DNA of 64,000 bases from Vibrio azureus (lineage in GTDB: Bacteria; Pseudomonadota; Gammaproteobacteria; Enterobacterales; Vibrionaceae). The translations under genes and the position numbers were made by a program. Shown one piece after another: positions 8,991-20,600 of this stretch. Numbering within the stretch: position 1 is the stretch's first letter; the number at the start of each line of letters is the position of its first letter. The notes below the pieces were generated by a model, which saw only the letters and a list, made by a program, of their open reading frames with translations, searched no databases and had not been told where the DNA came from. The stretch covers positions 2,666,001 to 2,730,000 of the forward strand of contig NZ_CP018616.1 of the NCBI RefSeq assembly GCF_002849855.1. The letters run 5' to 3'.

Positions 8991-10256
8991 ATGGAAGTAA
9001 CCGCATCTCATCCAACACATCCAAAAAAATTCCAACTTATTCGCTCACTTGGTCCTGGAATTTTAATGGCTTCTGCAGCAGTTGGAGGATCGCATCTTGT
9101 GGCATCAACTAAAGCAGGGGCAATCTACGGCTGGCAACTCGCAATGCTTATCCTGCTCGTTAACATTTTTAAATATCCATTTTTTCGGGCGGCAATTCAG
9201 TACACAATGGGAACAGGTAAAACGTTAGTTGAAGGTTATGCTAATCTTGGTCGTCCATATCTGTGGTTGTTCTTACTTCTCAGTTCTATTTCAGGCGTCA
9301 TCAACACCGCAGCCCTGTTGATGTTTAGTGCAAGTTTGTTGGGCTACTTCATGCCTTTTTCTCTCTCGATGGCCTCTCTAAGCACTATTGTTGTCGTGAC
9401 CTGTTTAGTGATTTTATTTGCTGGACATTACAAAGCCTTAGATACCCTATCCAAAGTCATTATGGCAATTCTTACCATTGCAACTCTCATTGCTGTGACG
9501 ATTGCATTCGGCAGCCCTGTAGAACCTGTCGCAAGCTTTGAATCACCCTCCCCTTGGTCCCTAGCCGCAATCGGTTTTATTGTAGTAACCATGGGCTGGA
9601 TGCCAGCACCGATCGAAATATCTTGTTTAACGTCCGCTTGGCTAAAGCGCCAAACAAACCAACAAAAGGTCACGCCACGTTCCGCATTGTTTGATTTCAA
9701 CGTCGGCTACATTGGTACGGCAATACTCGCGTTAATATTTTTATCTTTGGGGGCTTTGACGCTGCATGGCTCCGGCATTGAGCTTAAAAGTTCTGGAATA
9801 GGGTTTTCTCACCAACTTGTCGGCTTGTACGCATCGACCATCGGTGAATGGTCACGCTACCTTATTGCTATCATTGCTTTCTTTTGTATTTTCGGTAGTA
9901 CGATTACCGTCATTGATGGTTACTCTCGAGTCATTTCAGATTCGCAACGTCTGCTGCGTTTACAGACAAAAACAAACCCAAAAACCACTTCCGCCATCAT
10001 GCTGACAGTATCAATATTGGCATTAAGCATTGTGATATTTTGGGCATCAGCCCTCCTACCAATGCTGAACTTTGCCATGGTGCTCGCGTTTGTCACGACA
10101 CCATTCTTTGCTTTGCTCAACTATATTTTGGTGAGTAAAACAAAATTACCTAAATCACTGAGATTAAGTCGCAAACTAAAGTGGCTCTCGATTGCAGGAT
10201 TAGTTTACCTATTCGGCTTTTTAGCGGTGTTTATCTGGTGGAAATGGATCATGTAA
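8991..10256 (+). CDS. Nramp-family membrane transporter, atypical metal site
   Basis: A 421-residue polytopic inner-membrane protein of the Nramp (LeuT-fold) family. The start at 8991 (MEVTASHP) is chosen because a purine-rich AAGGAAAAAAAG precedes it and the upstream extension is hydrophilic and unlike the family. The TM1 signature GPGILMASAAVGGSHLV aligns with canonical GPGFL...DPGN: the metal-binding Asp is Gly32 and the Asn is His35. TM6 has MPAPIE (about 204-209) where canonical proteins have MPH. So it keeps the Nramp frame and the TM6 methionine but not the usual Mn/Fe site. The substrate is unknown; a Mg2+- or non-metal-transporting Nramp-related clade is possible. Confidence 0.8.
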   Translation: MEVTASHPTHPKKFQLIRSLGPGILMASAAVGGSHLVASTKAGAIYGWQLAMLILLVNIFKYPFFRAAIQYTMGTGKTLVEGYANLGRPYLWLFLLLSSISGVINTAALLMFSASLLGYFMPFSLSMASLSTIVVVTCLVILFAGHYKALDTLSKVIMAILTIATLIAVTIAFGSPVEPVASFESPSPWSLAAIGFIVVTMGWMPAPIEISCLTSAWLKRQTNQQKVTPRSALFDFNVGYIGTAILALIFLSLGALTLHGSGIELKSSGIGFSHQLVGLYASTIGEWSRYLIAIIAFFCIFGSTITVIDGYSRVISDSQRLLRLQTKTNPKTTSAIMLTVSILALSIVIFWASALLPMLNFAMVLAFVTTPFFALLNYILVSKTKLPKSLRLSRKLKWLSIAGLVYLFGFLAVFIWWKWIM

Positions 10257-10373
10257 TTCACGCTTTAGCCCACCCAAATGATCTCAGAGATTTGATGCAG
10301 AGTGATACCTATTTAGAGCCATTTCACTGAGTCAAATTAAGCAAGTTAATACAGCGAAGTAGCAAGCAAAGAA

Positions 10374-10397
10374 AAAGGCCTTCAGTTGAAGGCCTTT
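10374..10397. terminator. Bidirectional terminator between the Nramp-like gene and rapA
   Basis: AAAGGCCTTCA (10374-10384) is followed after two bases by TGAAGGCCTTT (10387-10397), an 11-bp stem (a few pairs will open to form the loop). An A-run to its left gives a U-tail for rapA on the minus strand. Confidence 0.8.
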
Positions 10398-10457
10398 AGT
10401 CACTTTATTCAAAAAACTCAATTAATTGCAATTCGTTATGAATAACAAGAACCTTTA

Positions 10458-13367
10458 TCAGTTGTGACTCACAACAATCAGACGGAGTGAATCCAGTTGA
10501 ACCTGAGCTTGATTAATATAGCCACTTAGCTCTTTGATCTGCGCTTCTATCGCTTCAATTTCTTCATCTCGAATATTTGGGTTTACGGCTTTCAAAGCTT
10601 GTAAACGCTCCAACTCTGAGTTCAAGCTATGGTGCATATCCTGATGTGCTTGCTGTCGAACTTGTTCAACTTTCTGATCAATTAAACCATCGCCTGCTTC
10701 AATCAAGTTGTGCACGTCTTTCTGAACAGAAGTCACCAGTTTGCTGCCCAAATGACGGTTTACTGGGCTAAGCTGACGGTTAAACCCTTCAAACTCGACT
10801 TGTTCAGAAAGGTCATTACCACGCGCATCCATCATTAAACGAATCGGTGTTTTGGGTAAGAAACGGGAAATCCCACTGCTTTTTGGCGCCTGAGCATCCA
10901 CAACGTACACCAATTCCAATAAAATCGTACCAACGGGTAAGGCTTTATTTTTGAGTAATGATACTGCCGTCGTACCTACCCCTTCACTCATCAGAAGATC
11001 AATACCACCTTGGATCATTGGGTGTTCCCAACTAATAAAGTTCATGTCTTCTCGAGAAAGAGCCGTATTTCGGTCAAAGGTAATCGTTGCTCCCTCGTAA
11101 GGCAGTCCAGGATAGCTTGGCACCATCATGTGCTCAGATGGCGTGACCACTAGCGCGTTTTCGCCTTTATCATCTTGGTTTAGGCCAATGGTATCAAATA
11201 AAGACAAAGCGAACGTGACAAGGTTAGTATCCCCATCCGTTGAAGAGATTTTTTCAACAATTTGCTGCGCTTTCTCACCACCATTTGAGTGCATCTCTAG
11301 CAGGCGGTCACGACCTTGTTCTAACTTTGATTTCAGCTCTTTATTCAGCTTAGCGGATTCTTCAATTACTTCATCAAGATTTGAAATGTCACCCGATGCC
11401 AGCATTTCAATCAATGAATCAGAGTATTTGTCATACACCGCTCGACCTGTCGGGCAGGTCTCTGAGAATGCATTTAAGCCTTCATCGAACCAGCGAGCGA
11501 GAATGGCCTGTGAAGTGCCTTTTAAATAAGGGACATGTATGTCGATATCACGTTCTTGACCAATTCGGTCGAGACGACCAATGCGCTGTTCTAACAAGTC
11601 TGGATTGAAAGGTAAATCAAACATCACAAGTTGGTTTGCAAACTGGAAGTTTCGACCTTCAGAACCAATTTCACTACAAATTAGAACTTGTGCTCCCCCT
11701 TCTTCTTGAGCAAAGTAAGCCGCTGCCTTGTCGCGCTCAATAATGGACATACCTTCATGGAAAACTGTAGCCCGAATGCCTTCTCTCTCACGTAATGCTT
11801 GTTCCAGCTGCAACGCTGTACTTGCACGAGAAGCAATAACCAGTACTTTTTCACTGCGCTTTTCTTTGATCTTTTCAAGTAGCCAGTTCACTCGCGAGTC
11901 AAATTGCCACCAGCTCGACTCCTCGCCTTCAAACTCTTGGAAAATCTCTTCAGGATAAAGGTTTTTAACCGCGCGCGCCTCAGGGGTCATTTTACCGCCG
12001 ATAATGCCCGCTACTCGCATCGAGTTTGTATATTGGGCAGGAATATCCATCGGTAATAAATGCACATTACGTGTCGGAAAGCCTTTAATCGCCGCACGTG
12101 TATTACGGAATAAGACCCGCCCGGTGCCATGACGATCCATCAAGTTGTCGATCAACTCTTGGCGAGCTGATGCTTTTTCGGCTTCATCACTGTCACTTTC
12201 AATAATACGGAACAGCGGCTCAACATCTTGCTCAGATAGTAGCTCTGTGATCTGATTTTTCGCTTCGTGGGCAAGCACCTCTCCAGAAAAGAGTGAGGCA
12301 ATCGCATCCGCTACGGGAGCATATTGTGCCTCTTCTTCGACAAAGGCATCGTAGTCGTAGAAACGATCCGGATCCAACAGGCGTAAACGGGCAAAATGGC
12401 TTTCACGACCAAGTTGCTCCGGAGTTGCAGTCAACAACAGCACCCCGTCCGTTCGCTCAGCTAAGCCCTCAACCACTTGGTATTCACGACTGACTTTGTC
12501 TTGACTCCACTCAAGATGGTGCGCCTCATCAACCACTAAAAGATCCCAATCGCCTTCTAATACTTGTTCAAAACGTTTACGGCTCTTACGCAGAAAATCG
12601 AGTGAGCATAGTACGTATTGTTGAGTATCAAATGGATTTTCTGCTTCGGCAAATGCTTCAATACAGCGCTCTTCATCAAAGATAGAAAAATGCAAATTGA
12701 AGCGACGCATCATTTCAACCAACCACTGGTGTTGAAGCGTTTCTGGCACAACGATCAGAATACGTTCTGCGCGTCCAGATAACACCTGCTGGTGGATAAT
12801 CATCCCCGCTTCAATGGTTTTACCCAATCCGACTTCATCCGCTAATAACACTCGTGGGGCATGACGGCGCCCGACTTCATGAGCAATATAAAGTTGATGT
12901 GGGATCAAGCCAGCACGCATACCACATAAGCCACGCATTGGGCTCTTGTGCTGCTCAAATTGATTTTTCAACGCACGGTAACGCAATACAAAATTGTCCA
13001 TGCGATCAATTTGTCCTGCGTACAGTTTATCTTGTGGTTTGTTAAAACGAATTTGGTGACTCAGAAATATTTCACGTAAGACGATTGCCGTCTCTTGAGT
13101 ATCTTCACGTGTACCAAAATAGGTGTACAAGCCCTCGTCCTCAAGTACTTCTTCCACTTTTAATGACCAACCTTCTTGGCAATCGATGACGTCACCAACA
13201 TTAAACGTTACTCGGGTGACTGGCGCATCGCTACGTGCGTAAACTCGGTTTTCCTCAGATGCGGCAAACATCAATGTTACAGTACGAGCATCCATGGCTA
13301 CCACAGTACCTAAACCTAAATCACTTTCCGTATCGCTTATCCAGCGTTGCCCCAAAGCAAATGTCAT
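10458..13367 (-). CDS. rapA: RNA polymerase-associated ATPase RapA (HepA)
   Basis: A 969-residue SWI2/SNF2-family ATPase that binds core RNA polymerase and promotes its recycling. Two N-terminal Tudor-like domains precede the helicase core: Walker A at 176-184 (ADEVGLGKT), DEAH at 280-283, and C-terminal helicase motifs such as [18 protein letters not shown]. Length matches the E. coli protein (968). Monocistronic: it has its own terminator side at 10374 and a 573-bp upstream gap shared with the divergent phoH-like gene. Confidence 0.96.
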   Translation of the reverse strand: MTFALGQRWISDTESDLGLGTVVAMDARTVTLMFAASEENRVYARSDAPVTRVTFNVGDVIDCQEGWSLKVEEVLEDEGLYTYFGTREDTQETAIVLREIFLSHQIRFNKPQDKLYAGQIDRMDNFVLRYRALKNQFEQHKSPMRGLCGMRAGLIPHQLYIAHEVGRRHAPRVLLADEVGLGKTIEAGMIIHQQVLSGRAERILIVVPETLQHQWLVEMMRRFNLHFSIFDEERCIEAFAEAENPFDTQQYVLCSLDFLRKSRKRFEQVLEGDWDLLVVDEAHHLEWSQDKVSREYQVVEGLAERTDGVLLLTATPEQLGRESHFARLRLLDPDRFYDYDAFVEEEAQYAPVADAIASLFSGEVLAHEAKNQITELLSEQDVEPLFRIIESDSDEAEKASARQELIDNLMDRHGTGRVLFRNTRAAIKGFPTRNVHLLPMDIPAQYTNSMRVAGIIGGKMTPEARAVKNLYPEEIFQEFEGEESSWWQFDSRVNWLLEKIKEKRSEKVLVIASRASTALQLEQALREREGIRATVFHEGMSIIERDKAAAYFAQEEGGAQVLICSEIGSEGRNFQFANQLVMFDLPFNPDLLEQRIGRLDRIGQERDIDIHVPYLKGTSQAILARWFDEGLNAFSETCPTGRAVYDKYSDSLIEMLASGDISNLDEVIEESAKLNKELKSKLEQGRDRLLEMHSNGGEKAQQIVEKISSTDGDTNLVTFALSLFDTIGLNQDDKGENALVVTPSEHMMVPSYPGLPYEGATITFDRNTALSREDMNFISWEHPMIQGGIDLLMSEGVGTTAVSLLKNKALPVGTILLELVYVVDAQAPKSSGISRFLPKTPIRLMMDARGNDLSEQVEFEGFNRQLSPVNRHLGSKLVTSVQKDVHNLIEAGDGLIDQKVEQVRQQAHQDMHHSLNSELERLQALKAVNPNIRDEEIEAIEAQIKELSGYINQAQVQLDSLRLIVVSHN

Positions 13368-13940
13368 GTATTGACTACCTCGTTCTTCTATTCTACTGAG
13401 TGTATCTCATCACTCTTTGTTGGCTGCTCTAGCTCATATCAGGCCATTCTAACCAATAAGAGTTAAGTTCTAATTCTGCTTCCTACGACATTGCTGGTCA
13501 TTGTTACCAGTCTGACTATGTGCAAAAGGCAATAAGAAGACATGATAAAACGCCTGAGGCTAAGTCGCAGAAAAAGGTCGCTAATCTTACTTGAAGCTGT
13601 GATTTAGATCACGATGAAACCGCAAAAGTGAGCGAATTTTTTTTCAAAATCAGTTATGTAATAAAACGGTAAAAAATCATAGCAATTATTGAGCGTAAAG
13701 ACAGCATTATTCATTATACTTATTGATAAGGCATATAAATCATGCTCAACTCATTAACTTGCTTCAAGCAAAGTTAAAGTAAACGATTAGGATCAACACG
13801 GGTTTGCAGTAAGTTGTCTTGCTACTCGATTGCACACTAACCGATCAGCCTGACAACCTCTGTTGCAAGCAATCAGAGCTAAGAGAAGTTTTTTATTCTT
13901 AACTCTTTTCAAGCAGGCCGCTTCGCGGCAAGGAGACGCT
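13368..13940. other. 573-bp divergent gap between rapA and the PhoH-like gene
   Basis: No convincing gene here. It holds the CRP-like site at 13598-13613, an AT-rich stretch near 13620-13750 that could hold promoters for either gene, and a strong ribosome-binding site for the phoH-like ATG. Open frames entering from 13863 lack a proper start context. Confidence 0.6.
13598..13613. promoter_or_regulatory. Predicted CRP-cAMP binding site
   Basis: TGTGATTTAGATCACG matches the TGTGA-N6-TCACA consensus at 9 of 10 core positions, and the central TTTAGA is close to the ideal CTAGAT-type spacer. It lies 231 bp before the rapA start and 328 bp before the phoH-like start, so either gene could be the target. 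Confidence 0.65.
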
Positions 13941-15317
13941 ATGGGCGATACCGATCGGAAATTGTTTGTACTTGATACCAACATTCTTCTTCATGAACCC
14001 TTCGCTATTTTCTCTTTCCAAGAACACGATGTTGTGATTCCAATGACAGTATTGGAAGAGCTGGATCGCATCAAAGACAGTAAACGTGATGTCGCAAGAG
14101 ATGCACGTGTCGCTATCCGAGCTTTAGAAGATTTGTTTAAAGAAGCCACACCTGACGAGATCTCTGAGGGGATCCCCGTAGCCAAAGACGCCCCCGAACA
14201 AGGGACGATCTCTATTTTGGCTGACTTTGAATTACAAGAAACCGTCAAAGCATTTGCAGACAAAGCTGGCGATAATCGCATTCTCAATGCGGTCTTATAC
14301 CTACAGAATAAACGTGCTCCTCGAGCAGTCGTATTAGTCACTAAAGATATCAATATGCGCCTACGCGCAAAGGGGGCTGGCGTACGCTATGTTGAAGACT
14401 ACCGCACAGACCAACTCATTGATGATGTCCAATACTTAACGAAAGGCTTTCAAAAACGCAGTGGGGATTTCTGGTGTGATATAGAACAAGTAGAAAGTTA
14501 TACATTAGGCGGAAAAACCTTCCATAAACTGGATCGAGAACCACTAGAACCCACATTCATTAACCAGTATGTGATTGATGATGCAAGTGACTTTGCTGGA
14601 CGAGTTGAGACTATGGAGGAAGAAAAAGTCACGTTACTCGATCTTAGCCGAGAGCGCCTGATGAACCGTCAAGTGTGGGATATTACCCCTAAAAATATCT
14701 ACCAAGGAATGGCTTTAGATGCCTTACTCGATCCAGAAATAGATCTAGTGATCTTAACTGGTGCTGCGGGTAGCGGTAAGACACTGCTCGCCATGGCTGC
14801 AGCCCTTGAACAAACTATTGAGCAGAAAATGTTCGATAAAATTATTGTCACTCGTAACACTCCTGACATTGGGGAATCCATTGGCTTTTTACCCGGTTCT
14901 GAGGAAGAGAAAATGATGCCTTGGCTCGCTGCAGTCACCGATACTTTGGAAGCCTTACACCAAAATGATCACTGTACTGAAGGCTCAATGAGGTATATTT
15001 GCGACAAAGCGAATATTCAGTTTAAGTCCATTAACTTCATGCGCGGCCGCTCGATTCAAAATGCATTTGTCCTGCTCGATGAATGCCAAAACCTCACAGC
15101 GTCGCAAATAAAAACCATTATTACGCGTTGTGGAGAAGGAACGAAAATAGTCTGTTCCGGTAATTTGGCTCAGATCGATTCCCATTACTTAACCCCTGTC
15201 ACTTCCGGCTTAACTTACATGGTTGAGCGTTTTAAAAACTTTGAAGGTAGCGCAAACATCCACCTGAATGGCGTGGTTCGTAGCCGACTGGCAGAATTTG
15301 CTGAGGAAAACCTTTAG
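13941..15317 (+). CDS. PIN domain - PhoH-family ATPase fusion (YlaK-like)
   Basis: A 458-residue protein with an N-terminal PIN nuclease-like domain (about residues 5-150, first acidic residue in FVLDTNILLHEP, later acidic DKAGDNRIL) and a C-terminal PhoH ATPase domain with Walker A at 274-281 (GAAGSGKT) and the FVLLDECQNLT Walker B. Such PIN-PhoH proteins are thought to act on RNA as toxin-like RNase/helicases; the physiological role in vibrios is not established. The open frame runs to 13863, but the ATG at 13941 has a perfect AAGGAGA ribosome-binding site 8 bases upstream and matches family N-termini. No antitoxin-like partner (VapB/PhoAT type) is adjacent. A terminator follows at 15336. 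Confidence 0.88.
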   Translation: MGDTDRKLFVLDTNILLHEPFAIFSFQEHDVVIPMTVLEELDRIKDSKRDVARDARVAIRALEDLFKEATPDEISEGIPVAKDAPEQGTISILADFELQETVKAFADKAGDNRILNAVLYLQNKRAPRAVVLVTKDINMRLRAKGAGVRYVEDYRTDQLIDDVQYLTKGFQKRSGDFWCDIEQVESYTLGGKTFHKLDREPLEPTFINQYVIDDASDFAGRVETMEEEKVTLLDLSRERLMNRQVWDITPKNIYQGMALDALLDPEIDLVILTGAAGSGKTLLAMAAALEQTIEQKMFDKIIVTRNTPDIGESIGFLPGSEEEKMMPWLAAVTDTLEALHQNDHCTEGSMRYICDKANIQFKSINFMRGRSIQNAFVLLDECQNLTASQIKTIITRCGEGTKIVCSGNLAQIDSHYLTPVTSGLTYMVERFKNFEGSANIHLNGVVRSRLAEFAEENL

Positions 15318-15335
15318 ATACCGAGAGATGAGAAA

Positions 15336-15356
15336 GGAGCCCAAACTTTGGGCTCC
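15336..15356. terminator. Bidirectional terminator between phoH-like gene and tldD
   Basis: GGAGCCCAAA (15336-15345) and TTTGGGCTCC (15347-15356) form a strong GC-rich stem between two convergent genes; TTTATTTT follows on the + side and GAAA-rich sequence precedes it. Confidence 0.75.
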
Positions 15357-15389
15357 CTCTACTTTATTTTGCTTCTTTTACACTTGTGC

Positions 15390-16835
15390 TTATTCGGTCC
15401 CACCAACCGTCAGTGAGTCCAATTTGAGGGTAGGTTGACCAACGCCCACAGGCACGCTTTGTCCTGCTTTACCACACACACCGACGCCTTTATCAATACT
15501 AAGGTCATTACCAACCATTGAGACTTGCTGCATCGCTTCAATGCCAGAACCAATAAGTGTCGCACCTTTCACTGGACGCGTAATTTTACCATCTTCAATA
15601 AGATAAGCTTCTGACGCAGAGAACACGAACTTACCTGAAGTAATGTCCACCTGACCGCCACCAAAGTTTGGCGCATACAAACCTTTTTTGACGGTTGAAA
15701 TAATCTCTTCTGGAGAATGTTGTCCTGGTAACATATAAGTATTGGTCATGCGCGGCATAGGTAAATGAGCATAGGATTCACGGCGGCCATTACCGGTTGG
15801 GTTAACGCCCATCAACCGTGCATTATGCTTATCTTGCATATAACCTTTTAATACTCCATTCTCAATCAAAGTATTGTATTGGCCCTTCACTCCTTCATCA
15901 TCCATATTCAAAGAGCCACGAAGATCTTTCAACGTGCCATCATCAACAATAGTACATAGCGAAGAAGTGACTTTTTCACCCACCTTACCAGAGAATACCG
16001 AGGATTCTTTACGGTTGAAATCTCCCTCTAAGCCATGTCCAACGGCTTCGTGTAATAAGACACCAGGCCAACCAGCACCTAACACAACTGGCATTGCTCC
16101 TGCTGGAGCTGCTTCTGCTTCTAAATTGACTAACGCCATACGAATCGCTTCATCAGCAAAATAAAACGCTTGCTTTACACCGTCCTGCTCAGATAAAAAG
16201 AACTCATAGCCAAAACGGCCTCCACCTCCAGCACTTCCCCGCTCTCGGCGCTCACCTTTTTGTGCTAACACACTGATTGAAAGACGAACTAAAGGACGAA
16301 TGTCGCCTGCAAAAGTACCATCCGTTGCTGCCACAAGCATTTGTTCATGAACACCACTTAAGCTGATGGACACTTCTTTTATTAATGGTTCTTTGGTTCG
16401 AATATACGCATCCAATGACATCAATAGTTCTGTTTTTTGATGCTTTTCCCAACCCGCCAGAGGATTGGTTGCTTGATAATAAGATTGATTGTCTGTGCGT
16501 TTAAAAGCTTGTACCGATGCACTTTGTCCTAGCTGTGCAATCCCTCGAGCGGCAATCGCACTCTGCTTCAAGCCTTCAAGTTGAATTTGGTCAGAATAAG
16601 CAAAGCCTGTTTTCTCACCGGTTATCGCTCGGACACCAACACCACAATCAATGTTAAATGAACCATCTTTAATGATGCTGTCTTCTAGTACCAGAGATTC
16701 ATGCCAACTGGACTGAAAATAGATGTCCGCATAATCAATCTGACGAGTGGCAATACTCGCGAGTGTCTCTGCAATGTCTTGCTCTGTCAGACCATTTGGG
16801 GCAAGCAGTGCCTGTTCGATTTGGTTTATGCTCAT
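15390..16835 (-). CDS. tldD: Metalloprotease TldD
   Basis: A 481-residue catalytic subunit of the TldD/TldE protease. The zinc-binding HExxxH is at residues 262-267 (HEAVGH), followed by GLEGDFNRK; the C-terminal region keeps [22 protein letters not shown]. Its partner PmbA is at 4918-6261. It is the last gene of a collinear minus-strand block; its start is 2 bp after the nitrilase stop, so the two are likely co-transcribed with yhdP upstream. Confidence 0.95.
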   Translation of the reverse strand: MSINQIEQALLAPNGLTEQDIAETLASIATRQIDYADIYFQSSWHESLVLEDSIIKDGSFNIDCGVGVRAITGEKTGFAYSDQIQLEGLKQSAIAARGIAQLGQSASVQAFKRTDNQSYYQATNPLAGWEKHQKTELLMSLDAYIRTKEPLIKEVSISLSGVHEQMLVAATDGTFAGDIRPLVRLSISVLAQKGERRERGSAGGGGRFGYEFFLSEQDGVKQAFYFADEAIRMALVNLEAEAAPAGAMPVVLGAGWPGVLLHEAVGHGLEGDFNRKESSVFSGKVGEKVTSSLCTIVDDGTLKDLRGSLNMDDEGVKGQYNTLIENGVLKGYMQDKHNARLMGVNPTGNGRRESYAHLPMPRMTNTYMLPGQHSPEEIISTVKKGLYAPNFGGGQVDITSGKFVFSASEAYLIEDGKITRPVKGATLIGSGIEAMQQVSMVGNDLSIDKGVGVCGKAGQSVPVGVGQPTLKLDSLTVGGTE

Positions 16836-16837
16836 AG

Positions 16838-17668
16838 TTAGCTCTTTGGTTTCCGTTTCAATTCGATTTGAAAGCGATTATGTTGAGTCAGTGGCATATT
16901 TTGCCTTACTTGCTGGTTGTGTGACAAATCAATATCACTCACAAGTAACCCTACTTGATCATCAAGCACGGCTTTAATTTCTCCCCAAGGGTCAATCAGC
17001 ATAGAATGTCCCCAGGTTTGTCTGTCACATGGGTGCGTGCCCGTCTGTCCACTGGCGATAAACCAGCACTGTGTTTCAATCGCCCTTGCTCGCAACAGCA
17101 CTTCCCAATGCGCTTGTCCTGTCACCGCCGTAAAAGCAGCGGGGACTAGGATAATTTGAGCACCCGCAGAACGTAAGGCCTGATACAGTTCAGGAAAACG
17201 CAAGTCGTAACAAATACTCAATCCAACCCGACCAATATCTGTATCTATCGTAACCACCCGCTCGCCGGGATGAAAGGTTTCAGATTCTCGGTAATGGCCG
17301 TAGCCATCAGCAACGTCCGCATCAAACATATGTAATTTATCATAATGACCAAGACATTGGCCTTGTGGAGAAAAGACTAAACTGGTTGTGGTTACACCAT
17401 GTTGAGTGCGAATTGGCATACTGCCGATCACCAAGGTCAATTGATTTTCTTTGGCAATGGCGGCTAATTTAGCTTGAATCGCTCCCTCTCCCAGCTTCTC
17501 CGCACTTTTGTGATAGGCATTCCGATTGGCAAACTGAACAGCATTTTCTGGAGTTAATACCAGTTTAACTCCTTTCCGAGCCGCAATGTTGCATTGGTTT
17601 TCGATAAAATCGAGGTTACTCCATACGTCAGAGCCTGACGTCATTTGTATGATCCCAATCCGTTCCAT
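16838..17668 (-). CDS. Carbon-nitrogen hydrolase (Nit1/YbeM-type amidase)
   Basis: A 276-residue nitrilase-superfamily hydrolase with the Glu-Lys-Cys triad visible: Glu41 (LTPENAVQF), Lys111 ([10 protein letters not shown]) and Cys153 ([11 protein letters not shown]). This subgroup includes omega-amidases that act on deaminated glutathione or related alpha-keto amides; the exact substrate is uncertain. The frame is open to 17713, overlapping yhdP, but [12 protein letters not shown] at 17668 fits the family N-terminus. Placed between yhdP and tldD, an arrangement common in Vibrio. Confidence 0.88.
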   Translation of the reverse strand: MERIGIIQMTSGSDVWSNLDFIENQCNIAARKGVKLVLTPENAVQFANRNAYHKSAEKLGEGAIQAKLAAIAKENQLTLVIGSMPIRTQHGVTTTSLVFSPQGQCLGHYDKLHMFDADVADGYGHYRESETFHPGERVVTIDTDIGRVGLSICYDLRFPELYQALRSAGAQIILVPAAFTAVTGQAHWEVLLRARAIETQCWFIASGQTGTHPCDRQTWGHSMLIDPWGEIKAVLDDQVGLLVSDIDLSHNQQVRQNMPLTQHNRFQIELKRKPKS

Positions 17669-17696
17669 ATGATGATTCCTTATCCCCAAAATACGT

Positions 17697-20600
17697 CTAT
17701 TTGGCGTTTTCACGTAATTGCTCAGGCAAAGTGTATTTCCCTTTACTGCGTGAGATTTCTTTAACTGTGGGTGAGTCTAACGGCCCTTCCACGGAGTAAT
17801 TCACTTGCGTAAAGACCTCAACAACAGGAGATATCACCGTTGAAATCGCGAGAACATACAACGCAGTTTGAGGAGCAACAGCAAACGCGGTCAACATCGG
17901 GATGCCAGAGGTAATATCAGGAACAAAGCTCACCTCAGCATCGACCAAGCGAGTATTCATGTCTGCGATACCCCGTATCGTCATTTCTCCAGCTAAGGCG
18001 TCCATTTCAATATCATTGGTTACAAAGACACCCTCTTGGATTTTCCCAGATCCCTTAATAGAGTTAAATGCTAACCCCTTGTCAAACACATCAGTAAAGT
18101 CTAACTGCATCTTGCGTATGATGGAGTCCAAACTGAATAACCCTAACAGGCGCGCAGCACCGCTTACTTGAGAAATCACCCCTTTGCCAAACTCAGTCGT
18201 CACTTCTCCTTGCAAAGTTTGCGTTTTCATCGACCAAGGTGCACCATCCCAGTCAACTTTGGCCTTAATTTCGAACGGTGCTTGTTGAATCCCTGAAGTA
18301 ATCCCAAAACGCTCCATTAAATCGCTGTTGTTTTCCCCTTTAAAAGCCAAATTAAAGTGGGAATGGCTTTGAGTTTCGGTCAATTGCCACCATCCCTTAA
18401 TATCAACATGACTTTGCCCACTGGCAAAACTCATTTGTTGCCATTCAAGTCGATCAGCTTGACGAGCCAGAGCGATATTAACTTGGCCTACTTTATAACC
18501 TTGCAGCCAAAAGTCTTCGACACTCAAAGTTAAGTTTGGCATTTCTTGATAGAATTTGCGTTCAAATTTAGAGATAAGCGGCGCAGAAAGATCGTCTCGT
18601 ACCAATAAAGAATTTCGCTTTATTTTCTTGTCATCAAAACTGGGGATGTACAAATGGAGCTGTTCTAAAGCAACCGACAAACTATGGTTTGGTAAGTCAT
18701 AGCTTGCTTTACCTTTTGTTTCCTGACTATCTACAGTTACCTGCCAGATGTTATTCTGGTTACGTGCGTCCAAAGCAATATCGTTCAGTTCAATTTCCCC
18801 CAGTCTTAGGACGCCCACATCTAGACTAAATTGCGTTGGCAAAGGGATAATGAGGGGGGAAGGGTCTGCTTTAACATCGACTTTTTCAGCCTTTGCCACA
18901 CTTGTAATATCTTGCAAAAAAGGCTGCCATTTATTGAAATCTAACTTGTCGAGGTTAACTGAGACAGAGTGGCCAGTCATCGGATTTGCTTTGAAGCCAC
19001 CCTGACCAATAACAAGATTAGTTGCGTTCAAGACAGGTGTCTCATGGGAAATATCAATTTCAGCTTGATATTTAGCTTCAGGAAGCTGTAACTGAGCAGT
19101 AATCGAAGCTTGGTCCCCAGACGCTTTCAATTTTGCTTGCCCTGCTGTTCCAGCAGGCTTAGTCAAAGGATAAGGGTATTGACTGGCTAAACGGTCCAGC
19201 TGGGCCATAAGATCAACTTGATAATTAAAGTCAATGTCTCCCAACTGCAGGTCAATACTCATTTGCCAAGGTGCTTTACCTGATAATGGCTCTAACCACT
19301 GTTCACCAAGATAAGATTTCAAGGGTTCGACTTGCCACTCACCATGAGACTGGATAGCGACTTGATAGCCTTTATGTTGTGCTGCACCATCAAAGTTTAA
19401 TACCAACGGCTGGGTAAGAAGGTTAGCCTTAATCCCTTTTCCCGTCACCACATTATTATCAAATTGAATGCGTCCTGTGGTATTTTCTAATGTCATCGCA
19501 GGCGTATCAATATCAACCCGACTGTTGTTCAAGTCTGCATAGCCCCAAACCCTGACTTCTTGATTAGCATCGAAAGGGACGGTCAGGTTAAATTCAGATG
19601 CGACGGGGCCACTTACTTTTACTGCTGTTAATGCTGCACCGACGCTGTCTATTAACGGTGTTGCCATCATATAGTCACGCACAGCACTGGCTGGCGCCGA
19701 TGCTTTTGCCTCAATGTCTACTTGGCCTGACTCAGCCAGATCGTCAATGTGTCCGATGATCTTATCAGCTTGGATGCCCTCTAACTTGGCGGAATGAGAT
19801 TCAAAATGCATCGATTCATTTTGAAAATGTAAGTCGAGTTGTAAGTCAGTAATACTTGGCCAAGCAGTATCAAAACTAAACTTAGCATTTTTTAGCCCTA
19901 TCCTAGCCTGAAAAATGCCATCGTTGGTTTGGTAAGGGAAACGGTCTAGATCCCCGTACCATAAAAGCTTAGCCGTCTCTGCTTTACCGCCTTGAATAGC
20001 GCTTGAAAGATAATTTGTTAAGTCTTGACCAAGAGCAGGTGGTGGTAAATAACGCCATACTTCACCAGCATTATACAAATCAGCTTCTGCATAAAGTGAC
20101 AAAAACGGACTTTTTCCTTTCGGAACATCCAGTACAAAAGTACCAAGTAACTGTATATCACGTGTTGCCACTGTCGTTTTATCTGCCCAAACACGCCATC
20201 CATTGTCATCTTGTTGCCAGAATAACTCTACTTCACTCTGCTTAATATCGAGAGGAGCCTGAAGCCATTCCCCAAATGAAAATACATCGTCCATAACGGT
20301 TAATTTGGCTTGAGCTTGTTTCAGACTTCCTGACAGCGTCATGTTCACTCGATTAAAGCCAGGAATGGTTTCCCATTCAGAGAGGCTCAAATTACTCAGC
20401 GTTGCAGAATACCGCAATGAATCAAGGCTTTCTTTCATTAAGATTCGAACATCTTCTATGCGCCCGCTTGGTGATAGATGCTCTAGTGCCTCGTTACTGA
20501 ATTCAGATCTAGGTGCTAATTTCAGTAACGGTCTCAAGGCCGCCACATCGAGCTGCGAAAGGTTTAAAAGCCACTCAGAAGGCTGCATATTGGCAGTAAT

